A DNA stretch of 64,000 nt from Styela clava (Eukaryota > Chordata > Ascidiacea > Stolidobranchia > Styelidae), in NCBI RefSeq assembly GCF_964204865.1, contig NC_135255.1, forward strand, positions 11,251,135 to 11,315,134, in the 5' to 3' direction. Made by a program: the position numbers and the translations under genes. The first letter of the stretch is position 1. Each line of letters begins with the position of its first letter. This document shows positions 25,475 through 38,200 of the stretch, piece by piece. Under the pieces are notes generated by a model. That model made no database searches and was not told the DNA's origin. It saw only the letters and a program-made list of their open reading frames with translations.

Positions 25475-26914
25475 GGAAAATTTTTCGTCATTTTCTCAAC
25501 AGGTCATGCTTTGGCAATGAATAATTTTAAAATAAAGTTATTAAACAAGGTCAATCATTGTCTATTTGTATCACATTTTTCATCCTGGCATGGCCAAAAT
25601 TACGTAATGTGGGTGGTAATTTGGAATGCTATCAACGGAAACCTAAAATTTAAGAAGTATTTCCAGTCTTTTCTGAGCAAGTACTGATTCATACCTTTCA
25701 TCTCGTACGTTTTCATTTGTGCGATATAAAATGAAACGCTTTTTTTGCCACTACTGTTTTCAATTTTGTCCTATTTGTGTCATTACTCTTGTTTCACGAT
25801 TATTAGTTACAATAAATTAACATGCTTTATTATAGGTATAATGTAAAATGTGAACCGCCAACCTTATTCATGTGGGGGAGATGTTTACTTAGTGTGTGTT
25901 ATTATTTGTTTGGTTTGTTGGCTAATGACTGGATGTTAAATAAACTTCGCTATCTATCCAAGTTTTCTGATTCTTATTATATTACAGAGGTGTGGCCAAA
26001 ACTGAATAGGCTATACAGAATACCGTATTTGCTCGTTTAATAGCCCGGGCGCTTATTTTTTTAAACAAACTCACTAACCGGGCCCTTATTCAAACCGGCG
26101 CTTATTCAAGCAGGGGCGCTTGTTATTTTTAAAGTAAAATTATACACAAAAATTACGGTACCGGTATCTTTGACGACAAATATTTGACGACATTAATCCT
26201 TTTTCCATGTCAAACGCAAATTATTCACGTCTTTAGAGTAATTCCCTCATATTACGCTTCTTATTTCCTATTGCTCTCTACCACTGAAAAATCAGCTTTC
26301 ACACCGGGCGGGTACCGTATTCAAGCACCGGCCCGTATTTATTTTTATGTCCTGTTCACACGGGCGGTTAAACGAGCATATACGGTATGTTATGAAAAGT
26401 TTTTTATTATTATTCATCCACGATTAATGCAAAATGAAAAATTAGCACGGTATGGCGAGCTTGGATGTATTAGCGTTTCATACCTAATAAGAAACGAATC
26501 AAGATCAAGCGAATATACAAAAAAAATCGACGCAAATAATTGGTATCTGTCAAATCCCATATGAAATACATTACGCGCTACGCAAAAATTTGGAGGCTTC
26601 AAATGGTCCCGCGAAAACGAGAGAGAAGCACACTCGCGACCCCGTACTTCAATGCGGACCCCTGAACTTTGATACCATATGAAGAATTTCTCTGGGGTCA
26701 AGGGTCGGAGAAACACTTGTAGTGCAAGATATGCAAATAATGTAAATATATCATCCTGTTGGGTCCTTGATAACTTGATGATAATTTGTAGTCAGGTACC
26801 TGTAAGGGTAGCAAAGTGCAGCAACAGCTTGGGTTTTGAAGATTTGCCACAGCTGTACCGGTACTGATTTTGATATTTTTAAAGCTGGGTTAAGGCTTGT
26901 TGTATATAAAAGCC
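25475..26914. other. Intergenic space between the transposase gene and RCE1
   Basis: This holds the 3' end of the transposase transcript, a MITE at 26023-26385 and a repeat-like stretch at about 26400-26720. The frames at 25822-26040, 26184-26564 and 26414-26716 are not recognised and overlap repeats, so they are not called. Confidence 0.5.
26023..26385. mobile_element. TA-flanked MITE upstream of RCE1
   Basis: The left end reads CCGTATTTGCTCGTTTAATA and the inverse of the right end reads CCGTATATGCTCGTTTAACC. Both are followed by GCCCG-rich sequence. TA lies at 26021-26022 and 26386-26387. Internal CCGGGC/GCGCTTATT words repeat in both orientations. It has no coding capacity. Confidence 0.82.
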
Positions 26915-28431
26915 ATGGCCAAACATATCACCTTTCAATCACTGACAGCAGAATCATCCCTTTTGACATGCTTATCCTTAGCTGTGTTGTATGTGGGAAG
27001 TCTGTACATTTGGACAAGCAAATTGCCCAGGTAATACAGCAGTAACATACTTTTAAGGCATCCTAATATTACGTTACCTGTGCAGTTTGTTATAACATTA
27101 GTAGACTATAACGGTATTTTCCGCCTAATATTAAAGCTAATGTCATGTTTTTGAACCTCCCTTTTATTCATTACTTTTACCTATTTTAACTTTTAGAGAT
27201 CATCCTCGAACAATCAAAGAAAGATTTCGAAGAGTGGTATTTACATGCATTGTCAGTGTGGTTTTGTTGTATTTTGTGTCTGAGGGCAGCACACAAGACT
27301 TCCAAAACTCAGCCACTTTGCTTCAGTGGCTGGGCATACGAACAGATGGTATTTTGGCAGCGTCTATATTCCCTCTCACTCTGTTCCTGATCCTATTTCT
27401 AGGACCATTATATTTGATGTTACTAAGTGACTTTTCAGATCTACATCCTAATAACTGGAAAAAATATTTCTATGATTTGAGATGTTGGAGAAATTATGTT
27501 GTTGTAAGATATGTTTATTTTCTTTGTCATGCCAAATTATCAGATTTTCAACCTGTACTATTTAGATGGCAAGGGTAGGGAATGGACTTGGTTCAAGATG
27601 AATAAGCAACCAAATTCCGCCAGAAAAAAAGTCTTTTGTATAAATTAAGTCTATTGGCAAGATTGATTGTGAATATATTTAGAAACTGTGTATAAAAGTA
27701 TGAATGTTCATTATATGTATCATCAAATCTTTTACTCCATCAGCATGATACACTTGATCTGTTGCAATAACTTTTTCATATTCTTTAAGGGTAACCAGGC
27801 GAATAGGGAGACTACGTACACGATACTAACTTCTAAAAACTCTTTTCAGGCTCCATTCTCAGAGGAACTTGTTTTTAGAGGTTGTATGTTGCCACTGTTA
27901 CTACCAGTCTTTGGACCATCAATATCAATCATACTTGCACCAAGTTTTTTCGGAGTTGGTAAGTTTATGTGGAACTTTTTCATGAACTAGGCAAGTTAAT
28001 GGTCCAAGAGGTTTGATACTAATTGACAACTGTAAATTAGCTAACTCCATTTCTGAACCTGTTTAGACAGTAAACCCAAACTATGATTTTGTTCTACAGC
28101 TCATATTCATCATGCATGGGAAAAATATTATAAGGAGCTGTATCCATTCAGTACTGTGGTGATATCAACAGTTTTTCAAGCTTTTTATACATCTTTGTTT
28201 GGTGCGCTTTCATCATGGCTATTCTTACGAACTGGGCATCTTCTGAGTGCTGTGATATGTCATGCATTCTGCAACATGATGGGATTCCCAGACTTTTCAG
28301 CAGCATTTCACCATGAAGAAAAAGTGAAAATATGCACAGCATTTGTGTGTGGTCTACTTTTGTTTTTTATTTTTGCAAATTCCCTAACTGATCCAACTAT
28401 TTTTAACAATCATCTTTACATTACTACATGA
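26915..28431 (+). CDS. RCE1: CAAX prenyl protease 2 (RCE1), 287 aa, four exons
   Basis: RCE1 is an ER-membrane endoprotease that removes the last three residues of prenylated CAAX proteins such as Ras. Exons: 26915-27030, 27197-27503, 27850-27958, 28100-28431. All are GT-AG and in frame. The start MAKHITFQSL leads into a first membrane helix (LTCLSLAVLYVGSLYIW) matching the human N-terminal helix. The three active-site motifs are intact: EELVFR at the start of exon 3, FGVAHIHH across the exon 3-4 join, and HAFCNMMGFP in exon 4. The last exon ends in a hydrophobic helix (FVCGLLLFFIFA) and SLTDPTIFNNHLYITT. The protein is about 40 residues shorter than human, mostly at the two ends. The neighbouring NAA80 gene is convergent, its stop 392 bp away. 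Confidence 0.96.
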
Positions 28432-28822
28432 TCATAAAATAACCCAATCATTGTAGTTTGCTAGTGCAATTGTAACAATATACAACTTTTTACGAATTTC
28501 AGATGGTATTGTGGTTTAGATGAAGATATTTTAGTCAGTACTCTGTACCTCAGAATGTTCAAAACTTTATAAACAGATAATGAAATCTAATAAGATTTAA
28601 GATTGAGAACCTAGACAAGCTTGCCATGATGCTACGCTGGAGTGGTGTCGATGCATATTCTCATAACTCCCTGTAGTATGCGTTTTACTATTAGGTTTAC
28701 AGACTTTTTAAATCACTAGGTGACATTTACATTATTGGAAGTGACAAAATGAGACTTTCTGTGATCAATATAATTAGAATATTCAAATTGCACATAATCT
28801 TACGCATGATTAAAAATAGATA
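28432..28822. other. Shared 3' region of RCE1 and NAA80
   Basis: This spacer lies between two convergent genes and presumably holds both 3' UTRs. I see no gene or repeat in it. Confidence 0.5.
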
Positions 28823-30141
28823 TCATAAGTGCTTTCTTAGCCAAAAGTTACAATCACATTCATTATCGCTGTCTGGGTCAGTGTAACATATCATCGGCTT
28901 GCAAGCTCCACAGGGTGGAGGCGGGGGAGGAGGTGGTGGTATTGGAATTTCGATAGGCGGCTGTTCACTCGGATTGCAGTCTTTGTCATTATTGCATTCC
29001 TCTGCACTCAACTTTTTGTCAGCCAAAGGCGGTTCAACTTCCAAATCTTTAGTCTCCGAATTGTTTAAAATATCAGCAGGATCGGAATCTATCGAATCAG
29101 ATCTATCTCCACGCATAGCACTCTGTAACTATAGCAGAAATTTTTAACTTTATCAACCATTCAAACTTGAATAGGTATACCTAATTTAGACTCGAACTTA
29201 CCAGCATCATTTTATTCTCCATGGCTGTACTTAAAACCTCTTGTATGGGATCACAAAAGTCATACCCACATTTAGTATAGAACTCTGGTGAGTCAGTTCT
29301 GAGATAAAAACACTCGAACCCACGTGTATTCATGAGCTCTTCAGTTAAATTCAACAGTTTTCTTCCTAAACCCATTCCTCTCGAACACTCGGTGATAATG
29401 ACTGTTGAGTAATATAAAGAGTTTGTTAGGGTTGGCACACTTTTTCATATGACTTTCACTCAGCAAAAGGCCCCATACAAGCAGCATCTAGCAAGATGTA
29501 CTATTGTTTGGACGGAGCAAAATCTTTCCAGTGTGACGTTGTATACTCAATTTATCACACCCTGGGTAAGGTGGGGAGCATATGATTTGAACCAGAGATG
29601 TGTAATAGCTAGGACAGTAAAATGGCACATACCTGATGACATATACAATGAGTCAGGTTCCCCCAGCACTTTAGTCAGTCTGAGATGTCCAACTAATTTT
29701 TCATTTTCGTCCACTGTTTCAGTCAAAGCAATATGGTAAGGAAAATCTTTATTGGATCGTTTGAGTTTTGAAACCCTGATTAAGTTTAAAACTTCATATC
29801 AAAAAGAAATACTTTTGAGTTATGATCCCAGTATGTATTCGATATAGTAACAATTTCAACATAAAAACTGAATCATAAAATAGGAATGAGTGACTGAATT
29901 ATCAAGAGTATTTTCATCTTTGTTGTGAAAAGGTGAGCTAGCCTAGGAAAAAATGAGTGATGGCCACCAGTTTCAGAGTTTTGGCATTACACAAATTCTC
30001 CAATTTTTTACAGCTGTAAAGTATCTGTCTACCGTACCTCATATCATAAGACCTTTTCCATTCAGCGTTTAGAAGTTTAGCACATCCATCAATCAAATCC
30101 AGCCGTTGATGCAGAGCAAAAATATCATATGATTTAGTCAT
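28823..30141 (-). CDS. NAA80: Actin N-terminal acetyltransferase NAA80 (NAT6/FUS2), 250 aa, four exons
   Basis: NAA80 acetylates the processed acidic N-terminus of actin. Exons on the minus strand: 30141-30038, 29775-29633, 29401-29202, 29128-28823. All joins are GT-AG and in frame. The N-terminus has LHQRLDLIDGCAKLLNAEWK, matching the human RPELLDACADLINDQW block. Exon 2 has the beta strands of the GNAT fold (YHIALTETV, LVGHLRLTKVLGEPDSLY). Exon 3 has the acetyl-CoA loop RGMGLGRKLL and the ECFYLRTDSPEFYTKCGYDF segment. The last exon is acidic and carries a proline run (IPIPPPPPPPPPCG), the counterpart of the human profilin-binding polyproline stretch. It ends NFWLRKHL, recalling the aromatic C-terminus of human NAA80. 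The start was chosen as the first methionine before the conserved block; the open frame extends upstream to 30324, so a longer N-terminus is possible. Confidence 0.9.
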
Positions 30142-32294
30142 TTTGTCATTATTTACAATCGAGTGAACTCGTTGTGCCACAGTAGACAAAATCAAGGACG
30201 CAGCTAGCCATCCGTCTGTTCCACAAAAATAAAAGCAATGTGTTCCAGTGAATGATTTGGATTTAATATGCGTGCTTACAAACCCGATAAACTCACCGGA
30301 AATAAAAACAATCACGATTAACAACTTGCTTTCCTCTGGTACAGCTGCTACTACAGGTTCACTCCTTCAACACGCCCATGGGGGGGGGGCGAAAGGAGTG
30401 CTAGGTGGAGTCGATTTTTTTGAATTCGTTGAAACAACAAACCCAACGCATTTACTGGTCTGGGTCGTGTATAGTGATAAGTAATTTGTTGATTTTGGAC
30501 GAAAAACGTGGTATGGGAATTTTTCTCAAACATCGATTTCTTTGTTAACTTCGGCAATACCGGTAAGTGACGCAATAATAAACGTTTTACCAGCCGTTCC
30601 AACACCTTTGTCACTAAAGACATAGTATGGTTTTAAACACTACATTTTTGCCCTTGGCATGCGATTTGTTAGTTTTAATTGGTGTTTCGGAAACTTAAAT
30701 ACGAGCCCAACAACTCAATGGCCATTTTGCCTGTTCAGGATTTTCAGTTTAATTGCAGTAATCAAAATGAGTTAAAATAGTTGTGATATACTAGGACTAG
30801 GCTAAACTTTTTTACAGATACTTTTAAATTACAGGTAGTGGAATGTTTTGTATCAAACTGATGGTTTAAAACAGGCCTGCACAACTCAAATTACCACGAG
30901 GGCCACAAGCATGAATCTGGAGGCCCGGCGCAAACTTTGCCACATACATATTTCACAAGATGAACTATAAATCAAAATAATATTGTGAAACAGTTAAATT
31001 TAATGAGACACTTTCATTATTGTGGAGCCCAAAAATATGAAGAATCTTATTTACTTGAGTAAAAACAAGCTACAGTATTTTTGCATATGAGATGGCAAAT
31101 ATGTATTTAGTAGTTCATATACCTTAAAAACCCACCCTTCATTATCAATATTTCTTTTTTATTAGAATTGGGTATTGCGTGTATAAACTGACTGCAGAAA
31201 AATATTTTACTCAGGTTCAGTTTTGTAAAATCGTCCAAAATATCTGTATGGCAATTTATTTAGTCATATCTACCATTATTGAATATTTCCATTGTAGGCT
31301 AGACAAACAATCCATTTAGTATCAATAGATCTTCCTCTGTTGTACTTTTTGAAATTACATTTTTCTACAAAATCTGCTCCAATTTATTTGAAATTTACAG
31401 TAAACAGCAATATCTTTTTTGCGAGAATTTCTGTACCATTCATAAATGAAGGAATTGTTTTTTGGGTTCTAAATGAGAATCAAAAAAGAAACTTCAGTTT
31501 CATAAACTGCTAGTAAAAAGTAATGGGGTTATTAATAGGTTGCTAATATAAACTAATGAATGTGAGAATGTATACCGATATTGTTTTAAGCGTGATTCAG
31601 TCTGAAAACTGAGATATCTAAATCAGGGTTTCCCAAACTGGGGGGGTCGAGAGACGAATTTTAGGGGCACGCGAAGGACACACCAGTTTCGATATTCATT
31701 GAAACTAGTGCAAAACATAAATCTCACGATTTCGAATATGATCGGAGTAGCGGCGCGCTTGCATAACAATGCCGGCTTTGATTGTTTATACCCGAGAAGT
31801 GGCGTGTATCCAACTCTGTCACTTGACGTCGCCAATTTTAAGACTCAGTCAAGATGATCCAAACTTCTCTTGATGCCGCCCAGCATTGCTATCTCCAGAC
31901 TACACTTCAGCTCGGAAGATAAGACCCTTGCTTGTTAACATTCCAATGGTAGATGGGTGCTTTTTACTGACCTTGAAGTGTTTCCTTTGGAGTTAAAATG
32001 GCAGTTAAGAATCTTAACACTTCTCTAAATACAGCCCAAAACTGCCGTGTTGAAATTTAAAAACGATTCTTCTAACAAATTTATATACCTACAAAAACCA
32101 GTTCAACCTTTCAAGCATTAACATCGTTACCATACGAGAATCAACGCTGGCATGTGGCAATGAACCATATTTTACAGGTGGACAATTTAAATGCTGTAAT
32201 ATTTAAAGACAACAGATCATATTCAATTTATTTTGGTCGCATATTGAGAACACACCATGCATAAAGTGTCATAATTGATAGACAAATATAAATT
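30142..32294. other. Region between NAA80 and HMGCR; repeats, no gene
   Basis: Both flanking genes are on the minus strand; NAA80's upstream sequence and HMGCR's 3' end face here. There is a run of nine G at about 30380 and a block near 30650-30790 related in reverse to the repeat at 20260-21530. Transposon-end-like sequences occur near 30873 (GGCCTGCACAACTC) and 31624 (CAGGGTTTCCCAAACTGG). The frames at 30351-30623 and 31623-31835 are not recognised. Confidence 0.45.
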
Positions 32295-35200
32295 CTATAA
32301 GTTAAACAAAACACTATGCTCTGATTTCTGCTTTTGTGTTGGAAGTCTGTTATGTTTCATGTGGCTTTGTACTAAATGGCCTGCACTTAGAGCTGATAAC
32401 AGCGACAGTTCACTTGCAAGCACAGTGGCACAGACGATTTGCGCTAACTTTCTTGCATTATGGCCAGCCTTCGAAGTTTGTGAACTGCTACCGCCAACCC
32501 CTAGTAAATTTAAACAAGCTCGCTGTGCATCTAGTGCTGTTCCGCCACCACATGTAGCCACTTCAATACAAGGCATGGTGCAAGTCATTAATAAGGTTGC
32601 TTCACATTCTTCAGATGGAGGAATTTTTTCTAAAATTGTCATACAATTACTGCCTTCAACGTTTTGTGCTGGATCTTGCCCAGTAGCTATATAAATTGCA
32701 GTCACTGCATTTGCAGCATGTGCGTTAAATCCACCGATGCTACCGGCCATTGCTGAGCCAATAAGGTTCTTGCTTGTGTTTAAGTGAACAAGATCGTTAA
32801 TGTTTGTTTTTAGAACTGAATGAACAACTGATGCAGGAATTCTTGCTTCAGCAACAACAGATTTTCCTCTTCCTAAAACCCAATTGATAGAAGATGATTT
32901 CTTGTCAGTACAAACATTACCACTCAAACTAATTATTTTCATGTTTGGATGAAGATCTCGTAGCCACCTGTAAAATCAGAAATAGACATTATTCAGACAA
33001 TATTCATATTGGCAAGCAGATCTCTTCATTTAAATTTCATTCAGCGGTACATCTTCAATGAATTTCACGGTTGCTGAATATATTTTCATTTTATTTTCAT
33101 TCAATCATTTTATGCATTTCGATTCGACAGAACTGCAACCTGTGAATAAATTTTGGCCCTCGATGACAAAAACAAAAGCTGCTTATAAATCTAATATTAT
33201 CTGCGCACGGATGTATGTCGAAAACTCGAAAGTAACAATAGCTGTTGTAGGGCATTTCTTTTGTAGTAATTGGAGTATCGAAGTCGTACCGTGAGTTGGC
33301 AGTGCGCCATAATCTGAAGTTTCATGTTTCGATTTTTTTAGGCTGGAATTGATCCAGCCCGCACGCTACCGTAAATGTGTATATTTAGCCAAGTAGGAAT
33401 AAAGTTTGCTGAACACTGATTTAACAAACTTGTCTCTTATCTATGTTGAAATGTTCATTGAGAAAATGCAGGTCTGTATTACAGCTGACAAATTGCAGAA
33501 ACACAGTTCATATAGATAAAAAAACGCAGATTAATTAGGTTGGCAAGTGAATGACGTAAATTAGTGTATAAACAGGAAACAAATGTGACAATTTAATTGC
33601 ATTGCACTTGAGCAGCGACATTCTGCATCAAGCGTCAATTAATCTTAATGTTTATTGAAATCTTCATATATATCTTCATGAACCTTTCACATAGTGAGAG
33701 ATTGTTTTTCCGGTTTTACCATAAAATTCTCTGAAGGCAGTAATGATTAAGAACTACTTGAAAAATGTGAACGAAGTCTCTTCAAGTATGGACTACAGTC
33801 TATAAATCATCTTCTTATGAAACAATGAGTGGGCAATGACCTACATTCTAAAACACCTTATTCCCAGTATTACAAGAGCGAGCTCTTGAACTTAGAGATT
33901 GATGACGGATATCATTTGCATAAATTATGCCATCGCTCTCTTTTCATGGAATAAATAGAAATTCTGACTTAACATATTCTGCAATTTGTACTATTTTAAA
34001 TATTTTAAATCAACCCCACGAATTATTTACTGAAAAGTAATTCCTAATGTATATAACAGACGTTGGAACATATTATTGTGGAAAATCTTTCAAATAAGTT
34101 TTCTTAAAGCAAAGTCGCAAGCTTATGTAGGTTTACATGTGTAATAGTTTGGTTGACACAAACTTGTGAGAAACCAATTTGAAACTAGAAATATTTCAGA
34201 AACCCCAATATTATTTCATAAATATCTTACCGAAGGGCATGCTCTGCTCCTTTGGAGACCATATTCATTCCCATTGCATCCCCTGTTGATGCTTTGAATC
34301 TAATATAAAGCAATCTTCCACAGACAATAGGAAACAATGATTCCAATCTTGCATATCGACTTGTTTCATCAAACTTATCTTTCACCAGTTCAAAGTTGAA
34401 TTGATCTTGCAGCCAACTGTCAAAAATTTGAATAATTTTAGAATATAATTTTAGCAAAGTCATGTTATAAGTTAAGTAGGGTCAAAGAGATTAATAAAAA
34501 TCAATGGAGAACACTCATTCATCATTTTAAAAATGTGAAAATGAAAAATTGCCAAAAAATTTTAATTCAAGAAAATGTAGAGAGCATTGCGACATGAAAA
34601 ATTTGAATTAAATAAAATGAATTTATAAAACCTCTGACTTGAATATCAGTTATTCCTCATGATTTTTGCAACAAGATGTAATTTGCACACAATTCATATT
34701 TCGACAATTATACAACCAAACATAATTTGCTTTCAGCAATTCATAATTACACTAACACAATTTTTTGCTCTTCAGACAAGCATAAAACATGTTAAATTTG
34801 TGAGCAAGCTTATAAAATATAGTTTATTCCCTATTCCGCCCATATACCTTGCCATTTCACATGCTTCTCTGGAAGTTGGAAACTCCACAACAGGTGCTCT
34901 TGTCATACCATCACTGTATACAGTTGCCTCTACACCCCCGGACTTAAGAACAGCCTATAATTTGCAAATATATAACTAGTTGAATATCATGATTCATGAA
35001 TCTCAATAGCAATTTTACAATGTCATATCCACACTTAAATATAGTGAGCCAAATGCATTGCCAATGTGGACACAACTGGAGTGAAGTGATACTCGGTTGT
35101 CAAATATATTTCGTTCAGGATTGGTGTTCGACTACCGATTTGTTAGAGTACGAAACTTTTTTGACACAAGAAACAATGGTAATATGTTTATGAAAATTAT

Positions 35201-38200
35201 GAAAAATTTTGTATCAGTTACGTTTGATCTCCCTCAGCGGTGCGATCGAATATCCGAGCACAAAATTTCCGTTGGAGTACCGTAACATTTTTGACTATAA
35301 CTTTTTGGTTGACTACCGAATTGTTTGAGTATCGAGTCACTTGACTAACAAAGTATTACTGTAATTGCTTGGTTCAAGATGTACCCAACCAAATACAGAA
35401 AGTTATCATTTAATGCACTGGTAATGATAATACACCGAAATGCAAGTTGATATCTGCCTGGTACCTTATAGGTTATAGTACAATCAATACTATCTTCTTA
35501 TAGCCAGAATAAAATGGGGAGATAATAAAAAATCAATTGTGAACAAGATGGCAACAGATGTGCATGACTACTTAATAAAACAGACTGTGCAACAGTGTTA
35601 ACTCTAAGCGAATTATGAGTGCGAAAGTGCTTCGCAGTCGGAAAAAAAAGTGCGAAAGTGCTTTTGCCGATTTTAGCAAGATAGGTGCCCTAGCCTTTCA
35701 TATAACCCATTTAAAACAGCATAGATACTCGAAAAAGCGCTCCTCTGGTTAATATTATGAATTAAAGAGAAGCCTTTCCGTTAACCGAGTTCCCTTTAAG
35801 CGAATTCATGTTTAATTAAAACAAGCGAATTCATCGGCAACGAAAGGACATCTGCTAACACCTGCGGGGGGGCAAAACTTTCATGCAATGTATCACGATG
35901 TCAGTTGCTTACTTGCGTGAACAGCAAAGGCTTTCACATTTGTTACTCCTTACATCTAACAGACAACGATTGATACATGCAGGCTGGAAACCATATTAGT
36001 TACAGGGTGGATCATTTGTACAAAACCCGTGCAAAATAATTCCCCTCCACCCTCAAATATAAATAGCAATCAACTAATTAGGGTTAGGTGCCCTGGAAAT
36101 TCAACTTTTTGATTTATCACTAAACCTAATCTGATAATTATTAATTTGTGATTTTGAACCACTTTGAAAGTCGCCACCCGCTGTTGTAAAAGATAGGTTA
36201 ACCTCGTTCCCTCGGAAATATTACGCAGGATACTCCCCTTTTAGGAGATGTGTTGACCTACTTTCCTTTCAAACTTTTTTCTTCGAAATATTACACAAGA
36301 TCACTTTGAAAATCCTCTGTTTCGTGAGCTAGCGTGACCTAGTTTCTCATTTATATTTATATTATACTATTTCAGAGCTCAAAGACCAGTAATTCTTAAA
36401 TGTCGACATGCCTTGGTTTGCGTGCGATTTCGGGCAGAAAACATCATATATTGGCAATAAATAATTTTTAATCGACCACATGAACGCTGATATCCTGAAA
36501 ATTAATGTTGAAAGAGAAGTACGCATTCTCAGATATCGGACATCCAGTCGCGATATTCAATCGTTTGTATGCACAAATCTCACATTAATAGTAATTGCTA
36601 CCCAAGTTTGTAAAGTTTAGAAACCAACAAACAGAAAATAACTTACGGTATTCTAAAACACAATTAAAATTCAGTCGGCAATAAATTGCGCCAAGACGAT
36701 GCCATACAAAACGAAAAAGATTTAGTCGCGAGAGTTACGTTAGATGACTGCAAAACGACGTTGTTTTTTAAGCAGAATGTAAAACAATCAAATAAAAAAA
36801 CGGGAGTTACGGCGCCCTTAACACATCGTGTGTATTAAACTTCCCTGGTAAGTACTATTATTATTGTACTTATACACCTGTTGGAGTATTTCGGACAGTT
36901 TCGAATTTAAAATAAATGAAAACCCGACATACAATAAAGACGCAAAAGTAAAATGAACATTTATTGAAAAAGTTATTATTTAAGAAAGACAACATGATCG
37001 TACAATTCCGCCAAAACCTCGATGTTCGCAAGTGAGAGGATAAATAAATACTTTCCTGTATTCGATCAATTAACTTTAGCGTATCGTTGTTCTGCCAACA
37101 AACAGCGGGGTGCAAAATATTTCCGTCCTGGGATATGCTCACAAATATTCTCGATATTAATATCATACCCTCGCGTATGTACTTTCTATTAGCTCTTTAG
37201 TGATCCCTTTCATCCCTGGCCAAGTCATGTTTCGAATATGTGAACATTTTATTCGACCATACATGGCCAGCGGGATGTTAAAATTGTAAACAAGAGAGAG
37301 GTAAAATCAATCGCGAATTTCGTTATAATGGCTCGTTTACGAATTGATGCGCTTGTTATTTTTTTTTCGAAAATGATTACATTTGTTGTATTTTGAGGCA
37401 TTTAAGCAGTAATAATTAGGGCATGACATCATTAAAATCGTCAAGTGAGATCTTGAAATTGCAAATTCCGTGAATAAAATTGTGAATTACTCGGGTAACG
37501 AATTCAGCTTTAATGACCGTCGGGGTATTGTTTTGTTGAAAATTATTATTAATGTGAGAGCGCCAAAAAGATACAGTCCATACCGATGCGACTGCAATTT
37601 ATATGGCCGCACTTGGTGTGGCGCGTTTATTAATAGTGTAAAATAAATTAAACGGATATCAATTATAACCAAGCGTGTCAGCGTGTTTATTTTCTGTGGT
37701 CAAGAATCGTAAAATACCATCTTGAGACAAATTCACTGCCAAATCTTAATTTTCAGTTATTATCGTTATACAAATAACGTGTGGCAACTTTTTGATTTAT
37801 CGTCGACCAAAAAACCGCCCCACACTCGTCCAAACGTGTGTCGAGCTTGAACGACAGGAACAATTTCATCGACGACTTTAATTAGGGAAAATATGTATTT
37901 TATCGTGAATGCAAAATAAATGTGACAAAACGCTTTTTTTCTTTTCGAAAACGAGTGTCCTGAAAAGTAAAATATGATCTAAATTAATCGCAAAAATGTT
38001 TTATTTTAAATGTTACAAAACACATTTTCGCGATATAACCTTGTATATTCGGAAACGGATGTCGTGAAAAGTAAAATATGATCTAAATTAATCGCAAAAA
38101 TGTCTTATTTTAAATGTAACAAAACACATTTTTCGCGATACAACTGTATTTTCGGATACCGGGTGTCATGAAGAGTAAAATATGATCTGAATTAACCGTA

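Noticed and set aside
28899..29147. Glycine-rich plus-strand frame
   Set aside because: It is the complement of the NAA80 polyproline coding sequence.
32275..32694. 139-codon plus-strand open frame
   Set aside because: It is antisense to the last HMGCR exon, which matches the known catalytic domain throughout.
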